A DNA stretch of 64,000 bases from Actinomycetes bacterium. Its GTDB lineage: Bacteria; Actinomycetota; Thermoleophilia; Solirubrobacterales; JACPNS01. The DNA lies in the NCBI GenBank assembly GCA_023404495.1, contig JAEYBE010000005.1, forward strand, positions 20,648-84,647, in the 5' to 3' direction. How positions within the stretch are numbered: position 1 is the stretch's first letter; each line of letters opens with the position of its first letter. Position numbers and translations under genes: made by a program. Shown one piece after another: positions 10,031 to 19,188 of this stretch. Below the pieces are notes generated by a model. It searched no databases. It was not told where the DNA came from and saw only the letters and a program-made list of their open reading frames with translations.

Positions 10031-10860
10031 AGGAAGTGGCCGGCATCTTCGATCGTGATCGCCTCGCCGGCATTGATGCGGGCGGCGAGCACATCGCCAA
10101 GCTTGCGCGGAAGCACCGGGTCTTTGTCGGCCCAGAGAACTAGCTTGGGCCAACTCCCGGCGGCGAATATCTCGAGCGCCCGTAGGCCCTCGCGCGCGTC
10201 GGGGTGATCCGGGTCGGTCGGGATCATCGGTGGGAACGCGCGGGCGCCGGCTTTTGATGCCTCGTCGGGGAACGGTGCCTCGTACGCGGCGAAGACGTCG
10301 TCCGGCATCTCGCGCGCGACGGCGCCCTTGACGAGAAAGCCGATCGGAAGCTCCTCGGCGGTCGCGACGAAGTCGCGAAACGCCTGCCAGGTCTCGCTCA
10401 TCTTGAAGTCGCCGGTGTTGAATCCGGTGTCCATCAGCGTGGTGCTGGCGATGCGCTCGGGGCTGTTCGCCGCCACCAGCGTGCCGATCGGTCCGCCCCA
10501 GTCGTGAAGCACGAAATGCACCTTTTGCTCGCCGAGCGAGTCGAGCAGCTCGGTGATCGCGCCGACGTGCCGCGGGTAGGTGTAGTCAGAAACTGTGGTC
10601 GGCTTGTCTGAGCGCCCAAAGCCCAGCAGGTCCGGCGCCACGCAGCGATAGCCGGCCTCGACGAGCGGCGGGATCACATGGCGCCAGAGGAAACTCCAGG
10701 AGGGCATGCCGTGCAGCAGCAGCACCAGCGGCCCCGACCCCTCGTCGATGTAGGCGACGCGCAGGCCTTCGCTGGTCTCGAAGTAGTTCGGTGCCCAGCC
10801 GAAGTCCGGCAGGTCGGCAAAGCGATCGTCCGGAGTACGAAATACCGGACCGAGCGACAT
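9961..10860 (-). CDS. Haloalkane dehalogenase-like alpha/beta-hydrolase
   Basis: 299 residues. The sequence around the nucleophile, Asp120 in VLHDWGGP, is the haloalkane-dehalogenase type (Asp-Trp, not Ser). The other triad members are probably Asp245 or Asp247 (LWADKDPVL) and His275 (DAGHFLQ). Trp121 would be one halide-binding residue. HGMPSWSFLWR forms the oxyanion region, with Met where DhlA-type enzymes have Glu. It should hydrolyse carbon-halogen bonds, but the natural substrate is unknown and epoxide-hydrolase-like activity is an alternative. It starts 3 nt after the prs stop and is the third gene of a glmU-prs operon, an odd partner for those genes. Confidence 0.8.
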   Translation of the reverse strand: MSLGPVFRTPDDRFADLPDFGWAPNYFETSEGLRVAYIDEGSGPLVLLLHGMPSWSFLWRHVIPPLVEAGYRCVAPDLLGFGRSDKPTTVSDYTYPRHVGAITELLDSLGEQKVHFVLHDWGGPIGTLVAANSPERIASTTLMDTGFNTGDFKMSETWQAFRDFVATAEELPIGFLVKGAVAREMPDDVFAAYEAPFPDEASKAGARAFPPMIPTDPDHPDAREGLRALEIFAAGSWPKLVLWADKDPVLPRKLGDVLAARINAGEAITIEDAGHFLQEDAGAEIGERIADFLASIASP

Positions 10861-10863
10861 GAC

Positions 10864-11907
10864 CTAGAAGAGCTGGTTCTCGCCGGCGAAGATTTCGCTG
10901 ACGGAGTCGTCGCTGAAGATGCGGCGGATCGAGTCGGTGAGGATGTCGGCGACCGTGATCACCTTGATCTTCTCCGGAGCACCGGGCCGCAGCGGGATCG
11001 TGTCGGTGACGACGATCTGCTCAAGCGGCGAGGCGTCGAGGTTCTCGAAGGCGTGGCCGCTCAGAACCGGGTGCGTGGCGGCGGCGATCACGCGGCTTGC
11101 GCCTTCGTCGTGCACCGTTTGCGCGGCTGCGCAGAGCGTGCCGGCGGTGTCGATCATGTCGTCGACGAGAATCGCGGTCTTGCCCTTGACGTCACCGATC
11201 ACGTAGCCGATTTCTGCGACTTGGTGTGCGGGGCGCTCCTTGTTGAGGATCGCGAGCTCGGCGCCGAGCTTCTGGGCGAACTTCTTGGCGAGCTTCACGC
11301 GACCGGCATCCGGCGAGACGACCACCAGGTCGTCGCCCATGTGCTGGTCGTTGATGTACTGGGTGAGGATCGGCATCGCCGTCATGTGGTCGAGCGGCTT
11401 CTGGAAGAAGCCCTGGACCTGGCCAGCGTGGAGGTCCATCGAGAGCACGCGATCGGCTCCGGCCCCCTCGATCATCTTGGCCACGAGGCGCGCAGTGATC
11501 GGCTCACGCGGCGCGGACTTCTTGTCCTGGCGCGAGTAGCCGTACCACGGGGCGACGGCGATCACGCGGTGGGCCGAGGCACCGACGGCGGCGTCGATCA
11601 TCACGAGCAGCTCCATCAGCGCGTCGTTCGCGTTGATACCGGCGGCCTCGTTGCCGCAGGTCGACTGGACGATGAAGATGTCGGCGCCGCGCACAGATTC
11701 CTCGAAGCGCGCGTAGATCTCGCCGTTGGAAAAGGTCTTCAGAGTCACCGGCGAGAGGTCGACGCGCAGCCGGTCCGCAATCTTGCCCGCGAGTTCACCG
11801 GATGCACGGCCAGAGACGACCATCATGCGCTTCGCGCCGTCGGTGATCTCGGTCTTGCGCGCGCGCGTCTCGACTTCCGGCGGGTTGGTCATCGTCGTGG
11901 GCTCCAT
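10864..11907 (-). CDS. prs: Ribose-phosphate pyrophosphokinase (PRPP synthetase)
   Basis: 347 residues. It makes PRPP from ribose 5-phosphate and ATP for nucleotide, His and Trp synthesis. Visible: ADIFIVQSTCGN, WYGYSRQDKKSAPREPITA (ATP flexible-loop region), SMDLHAGQVQGFF, VVSPDAGRVK and the PRPP motif ILVDDMIDTAGTL. About 25 N-terminal residues precede the usual start of the fold. The ATG at 11907 has a weak GGAAGG upstream; an ATG at 11892 is the alternative. It lies 24 bp after glmU on the same strand, a pairing common in Gram-positive bacteria. Confidence 0.97.
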   Translation of the reverse strand: MEPTTMTNPPEVETRARKTEITDGAKRMMVVSGRASGELAGKIADRLRVDLSPVTLKTFSNGEIYARFEESVRGADIFIVQSTCGNEAAGINANDALMELLVMIDAAVGASAHRVIAVAPWYGYSRQDKKSAPREPITARLVAKMIEGAGADRVLSMDLHAGQVQGFFQKPLDHMTAMPILTQYINDQHMGDDLVVVSPDAGRVKLAKKFAQKLGAELAILNKERPAHQVAEIGYVIGDVKGKTAILVDDMIDTAGTLCAAAQTVHDEGASRVIAAATHPVLSGHAFENLDASPLEQIVVTDTIPLRPGAPEKIKVITVADILTDSIRRIFSDDSVSEIFAGENQLF

Positions 11908-11931
11908 GACGGGGATTTCAAGCCTTCCTGC

Positions 11932-13302
11932 TCACGTCTTACGCCGCGCGTAATCCGCGATGTTCTTCTGTCGGGAGCGGGCCACGGCGAGTGCCTCCGG
12001 ATCCACGTCCCTGGTGATCACACTTCCTGCTCCAGTGTAGGCGCCGTCGCCGACAGTGACCGGGGCGACGAGCGTTGTGTCCACTCCGGTGCGGACCCCC
12101 TTGCCGATCGTCGTGCGGTGTTTGTTCTTGCCGTCGTAGTTGGCCGTGATCGTGGCGGCGCCAAGGTTGGATCCTTCGCCGACGTCGGCGTCGCCGATGT
12201 AGGAGAGGTGGGGGACCTTTGCGCCTTCGCCGATGTGCGAGTTCTTGATCTCCACGAACGTGCCGGCCTTGGCCCCTTCGCCGAGTTCGGCGTCGGGCCG
12301 CAGGTAGGAGAAAGGACCGACGCTCGCGTCCTTGCCGACGCGCGCCTGGACGAGATAGGAATGCAACACCGTGGCGCCGTCGTCGATTTCGCAGTGGGCG
12401 ATCGTCGTCTGGGGACCGATTGTGGCGCCTTCTCCGATCGTCGTGGTGCCGCGCAGGTATGTGCCTGGCTCGATCACGGTGTCGGCGCCGATCTCGACCG
12501 CGCCGTCGATCCAGGTGGTCGACGGGTCGACGATCGTGACGCCTGCGAGTTGGTGGTCGGAGACGATGCGGGCGTTCATCAGGCGCTGGACTTCAGCGAG
12601 ATCGACGCGGTCGTTGACCCCGAGCATCAGTTCAGGTGAGTCGAGCTCGAAAGCGATCACCTGCTCGCCGCGCGCCACCAGGATCGGCAGTACGTCGGGC
12701 AGGTAGTACTCGCCCTGTGCGTTGTCTGTCTTCACTTCGGCGAGCGCGGAGAAGAGCTTTTCGCGGTCGAAGGCGTAGATGCCGGCGTTGACTTCGTCGA
12801 TCGCCAGCTCTTCCTCGGTGGCGTCGCCCGCCACCTTCGTTTCAGCGACGCGCTCAACCGAACCGTCCGAGCTACGCACGATCCGTCCGTAACCCTCGGG
12901 GTCCTCCAGGCGCGCGGTCACGACAACCATCGCCGCGCCGGACTGACTCTGGGCCTCGGCGAGCGCTGCGACGAAGTCCGAATCCACGAGCGGGACGTCG
13001 CCGGAGAGCACGATCACCTGGCTGGCGTCGCCGATCGCCTGCTCGGCCGACTTGATCGCGTCGCCGGTGCCGTTTGCCTCCTGTTGGGTCGCGGTGGTCG
13101 CACCCTCAGGCAAGATGTCGGCGAAGTCGTCGTCGGCTCCGGTGATGACGATCGTCTTCTCTGCTCCGGCGTGCTGCGCGGCTAGCACCGGATAGACGAG
13201 CATCGGCAGGCCGGCCACTGGGTGGCGAACCTTCGTGAGCTTTGAGAGCATGCGCGTGCCCTTGCCGCCGGCCATGATCGCCACTGCGCCTACTGCTGTC
13301 AT
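11932..13302 (-). CDS. glmU: Bifunctional GlmU: GlcNAc-1-P uridylyltransferase / glucosamine-1-P acetyltransferase
   Basis: 456 residues from the ATG at 13302. It makes UDP-GlcNAc for peptidoglycan and surface glycans. The N-terminal uridylyltransferase has MAGGKGTRM and VLSGDVPLVD; the C-terminal left-handed beta-helix has repeated hexapeptides (IGEGATIGP, LGEGAKAGTFVEIKNSHIGEGAKVPHLSYIGDADVG). The start is placed at 13302, not at the ATG three codons upstream, because TACGAT ends 7 nt before it. It shares a 38-bp divergent promoter region with the reductase at 13341. Confidence 0.97.
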   Translation of the reverse strand: MTAVGAVAIMAGGKGTRMLSKLTKVRHPVAGLPMLVYPVLAAQHAGAEKTIVITGADDDFADILPEGATTATQQEANGTGDAIKSAEQAIGDASQVIVLSGDVPLVDSDFVAALAEAQSQSGAAMVVVTARLEDPEGYGRIVRSSDGSVERVAETKVAGDATEEELAIDEVNAGIYAFDREKLFSALAEVKTDNAQGEYYLPDVLPILVARGEQVIAFELDSPELMLGVNDRVDLAEVQRLMNARIVSDHQLAGVTIVDPSTTWIDGAVEIGADTVIEPGTYLRGTTTIGEGATIGPQTTIAHCEIDDGATVLHSYLVQARVGKDASVGPFSYLRPDAELGEGAKAGTFVEIKNSHIGEGAKVPHLSYIGDADVGEGSNLGAATITANYDGKNKHRTTIGKGVRTGVDTTLVAPVTVGDGAYTGAGSVITRDVDPEALAVARSRQKNIADYARRKT

Positions 13303-13309
13303 GCGCCGC

Positions 13310-13315
13310 ATCGTA
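13310..13315 (-). promoter_or_regulatory. -10 box TACGAT of glmU (leaderless type)
   Basis: TACGAT ends 7 nt before the ATG at 13302. It sits back-to-back with the divergent -10 box at 13329, 13 bp apart. Confidence 0.5.
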
Positions 13316-13328
13316 CTTCGCGAGCAAG

Positions 13329-13334
13329 TAGGTT
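13329..13334 (+). promoter_or_regulatory. -10 box TAGGTT of the flavodoxin-fold reductase (leaderless type)
   Basis: TAGGTT ends 6 nt before the ATG at 13341. Confidence 0.5.
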
Positions 13335-13340
13335 GCCGGA

Positions 13341-14075
13341 ATGAACAGCGAAATCGACTTGGACTTCTCGGACCTCTCGGCCACCTTCATCAACTGCACA
13401 CTGAAGAAGTCGCCTGATGTCTCAAACACGCAGGGCTTGATCGACATCTCGGCGTCGATCATGCAGAAGCACGGGGTGAGCGTCGACCTGATTCGGTCGA
13501 TCGATCACCAGATCGCCGCCGGGGTCTACCCGGACATGCGCGAGCACGGGTGGGAGACCGATGAGTGGGTCGATCTCTGGCCGCGGGTCTTCGGCGCGGA
13601 CATCCTGGTGCTCGCTGGGCCGATCTGGCTGGGCGACAACTCGTCGGAGATGAAGAAGGTGATCGAGCGGCTGTACGCGCACTCGGGCGAGCGCAACTCA
13701 GATGGCCAGTGGGCCTATTACGGGCGCGTCGGTGGCTGCCTGATCACCGGCAACGAGGACGGCATCAAGCACTGCGCGATGAACGTGCTCTATTCGCTGC
13801 AGCACGTCGGCTACGTGATTCCGCCGCAGGCTGACGCGGGGTGGATCGGTGAGGCCGGTCCCGGCCCGTCGTACCTGGATGAAGGCTCCGGCGGACCGGA
13901 GAACGATTTCACGAACCGGAATACGACCTTCATGACCTGGAATCTGATGCACCTGGCGCGGATGCTCAAGCGCGCGGGCGGCATACCCGCCTGGGGCAAC
14001 CAGGCAGCCGACTGGGAAAAAGGCGCACGCTTCGACTTCGCCGGCCCAGGTGCCGCCAACCCCGAATACCGCTAG
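13341..14075 (+). CDS. NAD(P)H-dependent FMN oxidoreductase, flavodoxin fold
   Basis: 244 residues. The N-terminal strand FINCTLKKSPDVSNTQGLI is the phosphate-binding loop region of this family, and ILVLAGPIWLGDNSSEMKKVIER is the conserved flavin-contacting block (P-x-W plus the following helix). GGCLITGNEDG is the third flavin loop. About 50 residues beyond the fold form a Gly/Pro-rich tail. A cytoplasmic quinone- or nitro-reductase-like role is likely; the substrate is unknown. The gene is followed by the strong hairpin at 14090. Confidence 0.85.
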   Translation: MNSEIDLDFSDLSATFINCTLKKSPDVSNTQGLIDISASIMQKHGVSVDLIRSIDHQIAAGVYPDMREHGWETDEWVDLWPRVFGADILVLAGPIWLGDNSSEMKKVIERLYAHSGERNSDGQWAYYGRVGGCLITGNEDGIKHCAMNVLYSLQHVGYVIPPQADAGWIGEAGPGPSYLDEGSGGPENDFTNRNTTFMTWNLMHLARMLKRAGGIPAWGNQAADWEKGARFDFAGPGAANPEYR

Positions 14076-14089
14076 AACCCCGCATCTTC

Positions 14090-14126
14090 CGACCAAGCTG
14101 TCAGACCTGGTCTGACAGCTTGGTCG
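14090..14126. terminator. Perfect 18-bp-stem hairpin between convergent genes
   Basis: Arms 14090-14107 and 14109-14126 are exact complements with a single central T. The repeat lies 14 bp after the reductase stop and 25 bp after the amidase stop, so it can serve as a two-way transcript end. There is no clear U-run on either strand, which is unusual for an intrinsic terminator. Confidence 0.6.
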
Positions 14127-14151
14127 CTATTTGCGGAGTTTTGGTTGGCGG

Positions 14152-15636
14152 CTATAGAGGCTGCGCCGGGAAGCGATCTGCCCAGGGGCGGGCCTGCTCG
14201 AGCTGGGCTGCGAGCTGCAGTAGCGCGCCATCCGAGCCCAGGGCGCCGTTGAACTGCACCCCCAGCGGTAGGCCGTCGTCGGTCCAGTAGATCGGGACGT
14301 TGATCGCCGGGCGACCTGTGAGATTGGCCATCTGGGTGTAGGGCACCCAGCCGAGGTTCTCCTCGATCATCTGCTCGATGATCCCGGTCTTGAGCATCAG
14401 CTTGCCGGCGTGGATGCGGTGAACAACGCGCGCCGCCCGCTGCAGCGACGGCGCGGTGTCGAGCTCGCCGATCTTGACCGGCCGGCGGGCGATTGTCGGC
14501 GTGAGGAAGTAGTCGTACTTCTCGTGGAAGTGGGCGACGGCGTGCGTGTGCTCGACCGTGCGGGCGAGCGCCTTCGACGCTTCGACGATCCCGTTGGCGC
14601 GACCGATTTCGGCCATCGCCAGGGTGTCGGCCTCGAAGTCCTTGTACTTGGCGCCGGTCTCCTCGCGCGCCATCTCGACCTCGGCGGCGCACTGCGCAAA
14701 CCAAATGGCCAAGAAGTCGGCGGCCAGCGCCTTGTCGTCGTAGGGCGGATCGATCTCTTCGACCTCATGGCCAAGCTCTGTCAGGAGTTGCGCTGTTGAT
14801 TCGAGCGCCTTGACCGCCTCGGGATCGGGCTGCGCGGTGATCGCTGACTTCGCCGAGTAGCCGATCTTCAGCTTGCCCGGCGCCGTCTTGATCAGCTCGG
14901 CGAAGGGCGCCGAAGGCACCGGACCCTCGTAGTCGGCAAACGGCGTGCGTCCGACGATCGCATCCATCATTCCGGCCGAGTCGCGCACCGACTTCGAGAC
15001 CACGCCCTGCACGGCCATCCCGAACAGCGGCTCATTGGTCTGCGGTCCGTACGGCGCGAGGCCGCGGCTGGGTTTTAGACCCACGAGTCCGTTGCAGGCG
15101 GCCGGGATGCGGATCGAACCGCCGCCGTCATTCGCACCGGCCGCCGGCACAATTCCCGCGGCGACGGCTGATCCGGATCCCCCGGAAGATCCCCCCGGAG
15201 TGCGCGAGGTGTCCCACGGATTGCGCGTCGGACCCCAGAGCTCAGACTCCGTGATTCCCTTCGCTCCAAATTCGGGCGTAGCTGTCTTGCCGAAGATCAC
15301 GAGGCCGGCCTGCAGGAATCGCTCGGTGACCAGGGCGTGCTCCTCGGCGACCCAGTTCTTCAAGGTGCGCGATCCGTAAGTGGTGGGGTAACCCTTGTAC
15401 TCCTGCATCAGGTCCTTGACCAGGAACGGCACTCCTGCAAATGCTCCGGTCAGCTCCCCAGCGACCTGCGCGTCGGACTCCTTGTCGATGTCGATGACGA
15501 TCGCGTTGAGCTTGCCGTTGACCTGCGCGGCGCGCTCGCGGGCCAGCGTGAGCAATTCGGCGGCGGTCACCTGCTTGGCTGCGACCAGCTCGGCAAGGCC
15601 GGTCGCGTCAAGCGCCATGTACTCCTGAACGTCCAC
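14152..15636 (-). CDS. Amidase (amidase-signature family)
   Basis: 494 residues from the GTG at 15636. The Ser-cisSer-Lys triad is visible: Lys in VPFLVKDLMQ, the Gly/Ser-rich block RTPGGSSGGSGSAVAAG, and GGGSIRIPAACNG. The enzyme hydrolyses a small amide or an amide side chain; the substrate cannot be read from sequence. The GTG is chosen because GGAGG lies 6 nt before it. The ATG at 15618 has AGGAG only 3 nt away. The open frame continues upstream through the tRNA gene, so longer starts are unlikely. Confidence 0.9.
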   Translation of the reverse strand: MDVQEYMALDATGLAELVAAKQVTAAELLTLARERAAQVNGKLNAIVIDIDKESDAQVAGELTGAFAGVPFLVKDLMQEYKGYPTTYGSRTLKNWVAEEHALVTERFLQAGLVIFGKTATPEFGAKGITESELWGPTRNPWDTSRTPGGSSGGSGSAVAAGIVPAAGANDGGGSIRIPAACNGLVGLKPSRGLAPYGPQTNEPLFGMAVQGVVSKSVRDSAGMMDAIVGRTPFADYEGPVPSAPFAELIKTAPGKLKIGYSAKSAITAQPDPEAVKALESTAQLLTELGHEVEEIDPPYDDKALAADFLAIWFAQCAAEVEMAREETGAKYKDFEADTLAMAEIGRANGIVEASKALARTVEHTHAVAHFHEKYDYFLTPTIARRPVKIGELDTAPSLQRAARVVHRIHAGKLMLKTGIIEQMIEENLGWVPYTQMANLTGRPAINVPIYWTDDGLPLGVQFNGALGSDGALLQLAAQLEQARPWADRFPAQPL

Positions 15637-15693
15637 TTTGATCCTCCAGCTTGTACTGCCCCCGCGGGCGAGGCTAGCGACCGAAGCGAACGA

Positions 15694-15765
15694 CTGGGGC
15701 GCCTGGACTCGAACCAGGGATCCCGGGACCAAAACCCGGAGCCTTACCAACTTGGCTACGCCCCA
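15694..15765 (-). tRNA. tRNA-Gln (anticodon TTG)
   Basis: A cloverleaf can be drawn: acceptor TGGGGCG/CGCCCCA, D arm GCC...GGC, anticodon stem CCGGG/CCCGG around loop TTTTGGT (anticodon TTG), a 4-nt variable loop, and T arm CCTGG-TTCGAGT-CCAGG. The discriminator base is G. CCA is not encoded. A -10-like TAGGAT (minus strand) lies at 15778-15783. Confidence 0.95.
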
Positions 15766-15777
15766 CTGCGTGGTGGC

Positions 15778-15783
15778 ATCCTA
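15778..15783 (-). promoter_or_regulatory. -10 box TAGGAT of the tRNA-Gln gene
   Basis: TAGGAT lies 12 nt upstream of the tRNA 5' end, a fitting distance for a short 5' leader. Confidence 0.4.
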
Positions 15784-15797
15784 GTTTCCGCGCGATC

Positions 15798-15803
15798 TAG
15801 CAT
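15798..15803 (+). promoter_or_regulatory. -10 box TAGCAT of the Rid-family gene (leaderless type)
   Basis: TAGCAT ends 7 nt before the ATG at 15811. Confidence 0.5.
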
Positions 15804-15810
15804 TCTCGAA

Positions 15811-16203
15811 ATGAGCGAAAGAACGAACATTTCAACCGGCTCCCCGTGGGAGCCCAAGCTCGGATACTCACGTGCGGTCGTTGCCGGCGGGATGGTCTTC
15901 GTCGCCGGTACAACGGGGACCGGGGAAGACGGCGAGCTCGTGGGTCGGGGCGACGCTGCTGCGCAGACCCGGCAGGCCCTCGCCAACATCGCGGCGGCGC
16001 TTGAGAAGGCCGGCGCGTCACTCTCGGACGTCGTGCGTACTCGCGTTTTCGTCACCGACATCTCTCAGTGGGAAGCGATCGGACTCGCCCACGGCGAGGT
16101 CTTCGGCGAGATCCGACCGGCGATGGCGATGGTCGAGGTGAGCGCCCTGATCGACCCCGAGATGCTGGTTGAGATCGAGGTCGACGCGGTCATCGGCGCC
16201 TGA
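15811..16203 (+). CDS. RidA/YjgF-family protein lacking the catalytic arginine
   Basis: 130 residues, typical Rid length. Conserved parts: AVVAGGMVFVAGTTG, QTRQALANIAAALEKAGASLSDVVRTRVFVTD, and the C-terminal RPAMAMVEVSALIDPEMLVEIEVDAVI. True RidA imine deaminases have an Arg in the RPAR motif near this C-terminus; here it is Met (RPAM), so 2-iminobutanoate deaminase activity is not expected and another Rid subgroup is likely. It probably forms a trimer. A leaderless start is supported by the -10 box at 15798. Confidence 0.88.
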   Translation: MSERTNISTGSPWEPKLGYSRAVVAGGMVFVAGTTGTGEDGELVGRGDAAAQTRQALANIAAALEKAGASLSDVVRTRVFVTDISQWEAIGLAHGEVFGEIRPAMAMVEVSALIDPEMLVEIEVDAVIGA

Positions 16204-16226
16204 ACCTGCCACAATCAACCAAATCG

Positions 16227-16266
16227 ACGGGCACCACGCGCAAGGAGCGCCGCCCGTTGTGGTGAA
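16227..16266 (+). promoter_or_regulatory. Structured leader candidate upstream of the DEAD-box helicase
   Basis: The 211-bp gap between the Rid and helicase genes carries two alternative hairpins. One is ACGGGC with GCCCGT, nested over GCGC-aagga-GCGC. The other is CACCAC with GTGGTG. They share bases, so only one can form. It could end the Rid mRNA or control the helicase. No U-run follows. Confidence 0.3.
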
Positions 16267-16414
16267 TTTCGAGGGAGACCGTCCACCCCCATGGACTGAA
16301 GTTTCCCGGACATCTCGTTTGTGCCGGCGGACCGAAGCCGGATTCGATGTGAAGTCACGAAAGACAGCCACACGAATGCTCACCTGAGCACAAATCACAG
16401 AAAGAACTTTGAGA

Positions 16415-17644
<1,230 letters not shown>

Positions 17645-17663
17645 ACCCGGGCCATCTCTGGAG

Positions 17664-17693
17664 CGAAAGGTGGCCTGATCGGGCCACCTTTCG
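17664..17693. terminator. 12-bp-stem bidirectional terminator
   Basis: CGAAAGGTGGCC and GGCCACCTTTCG flank a 6-nt loop, 19 bp after the helicase stop and directly next to the convergent DUF3137-like stop at 17695. Confidence 0.7.
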
Positions 17694-17694
17694 G

Positions 17695-18537
17695 CTACAG
17701 GTTCTGTACGCGCGAGAGGTGCAGCGCCGCGTCTGCGGCCAGCTTCTGCTTGGCGACCCAGTCTTCAAGTTCGCGCGTCTTGAAGTGTCCGTCGTAGACG
17801 AACCACCAGGCCCAGTTGTAGTAGCGCACGTCCGGGATCGTGAATGAGCCGTCGACCAGCGACTGGATCGTCGCCGGGTCGAAGATCCGGCGGATCCAGA
17901 TCTCGTCAGCGTCGTCGTCGATCGTCAGGTCGAACTTCTCGTTGAACTCGGCGCTCTCCAGAGAAATCGGCTTCTCCTTAGTGAACTTCGCCTGCAGATT
18001 GTCGGCCCACTTGAAGCGGTTGAGGAAGCTGCGCTGATGGATCGTCAAGCGCGCGATCGGCAGCTCGCGGCCGGTCAGACGCATGATTTGGAAGTCGTAG
18101 TCGGTGTCCGGATCGTCCGAGCCGCCCTTCTCGGTGTAGGTGAAGTTGTAGAAGAGTGTGTTCAGGCCGTTCCACTGACCCTCGTAGGCGTCGGTGGCTC
18201 TTTGTTTATCGCCGCTGTTTGCATAGGGGGCGTCTGGTGGGAAGAAGTCGTCGCCGATGTACCGCATCCCGCGCTCGGCGCACCAGTCGGCGCGGAAGAG
18301 CTCGTCGGCGCTGGCGGAAGCGCTCGCGTAGACAATCGCCCGGAAGATTCCGTAACCGACGATCCCTCCGACGAGCGCGCCGAGCACGGCGTAGCCGATC
18401 TCACCGAGCGCAAGGACCCCGACAATCACGCCGGCAATCGCGAAGCCGATCGCGAAAAACTTCATGCGCGAGTCCCAGCGCGCATTGGCCGCGTTGCTGG
18501 CGGCCTGGGCGTAGTGCTCAAACGGCTGCAAGCTCAT
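17695..18537 (-). CDS. DUF3137-like membrane protein
   Basis: 280 residues. Two adjacent hydrophobic helices lie near the N-terminus (about 27-46 and 48-68, Gly/Ile-rich) and a soluble alpha/beta domain follows, with FYNFTYTEKG, LTIDDDADEIWIRRIFDP and NWAWWFVYDGHF. The layout matches DUF3137 proteins found next to LemA. Molecular function is unknown. Its ATG overlaps the LemA stop by 4 bp, so the two are co-translated. Confidence 0.75.
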   Translation of the reverse strand: MSLQPFEHYAQAASNAANARWDSRMKFFAIGFAIAGVIVGVLALGEIGYAVLGALVGGIVGYGIFRAIVYASASASADELFRADWCAERGMRYIGDDFFPPDAPYANSGDKQRATDAYEGQWNGLNTLFYNFTYTEKGGSDDPDTDYDFQIMRLTGRELPIARLTIHQRSFLNRFKWADNLQAKFTKEKPISLESAEFNEKFDLTIDDDADEIWIRRIFDPATIQSLVDGSFTIPDVRYYNWAWWFVYDGHFKTRELEDWVAKQKLAADAALHLSRVQNL

Positions 18538-19094
18538 GCGAAGTCCACCCGGCCGAGTCCGCGTTCCTGCTGGGCCGCCTCGACATACGGCAGCGCGCGA
18601 AATCCGAAGTAGCGAATGAAGACAACGGCCGGGAAGCTCTGGATGCGGTCGTTGTAGCGCCGCGCGTTGCTGTTGTAGATCGCGCGCGACCCCTGGACGT
18701 TGTTCTCGAGGTTCACCAGCTCACGCTGGAGTTGCATGAAGTTGCCGTCGGCCTTGAGCTGCGGGTAGCGCTCGACCACCGCGAAGAGACCGCGCAACGC
18801 GCCGGTCAGGTGATTCTCTGCGGGCGCTGCAGTCGCTGGCCCGCCGTGCGCGGCCGAATCCGCTGCTGCGCGCGTCTCGGTGACAACCTGCAGGACTCCG
18901 GCCTCGTGCCTGGCATACGCGGCGACGGCCGCTACGAGATTGGGAATCAGGTCACGCCGGCGCTTTAGCTGCACATCGACTCCCGACCATGATTCGTCGG
19001 CCTGGTTCTTGGCTTTGACGACCGCGTTGTAGGTGGCAAGAACCAGGAAGCCGACCAGGGCCGCAGCGGCGAGCAGGTAGATCCACGCTGGCAT
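18534..19094 (-). CDS. LemA family protein
   Basis: 186 residues. An N-terminal membrane helix (IYLLAAAALVGFLVLATYNAVV) is followed by the LemA signature: NQADESWSGVDVQLKRRRDL, PNLVAAVAAYARHE, and the C-terminal NARRYNDRIQSFPAVVFIRYFGF. These proteins are anchored by one helix with an all-alpha domain. They associate with membrane-stress and protease functions in other bacteria, but no activity is established. It forms a two-gene operon with the DUF3137-like gene. Confidence 0.93.
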   Translation of the reverse strand: MPAWIYLLAAAALVGFLVLATYNAVVKAKNQADESWSGVDVQLKRRRDLIPNLVAAVAAYARHEAGVLQVVTETRAAADSAAHGGPATAAPAENHLTGALRGLFAVVERYPQLKADGNFMQLQRELVNLENNVQGSRAIYNSNARRYNDRIQSFPAVVFIRYFGFRALPYVEAAQQERGLGRVDFA

Positions 19095-19100
19095 GGTGGA

Positions 19101-19106
19101 AATCTA
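19101..19106 (-). promoter_or_regulatory. -10 box TAGATT of the LemA operon (leaderless type)
   Basis: TAGATT ends 6 nt before the ATG at 19094. Confidence 0.5.
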
Positions 19107-19188
19107 GTTGCGCTGCAGGCGACGCTTCGCTCCACTCAAGCGATTCTTTCGAGTTATCGATATTCGGTAGGCGACGATTCTTGTTCCG

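Noticed and set aside
10678..12639. Long open frame antisense to the dehalogenase-like gene, prs and glmU
   Set aside because: Same reason; the sense proteins are unambiguous.
15637..15750. Upstream extension of the amidase
   Set aside because: It runs through the tRNA-Gln gene, and GGAGG marks a GTG start at 15636.
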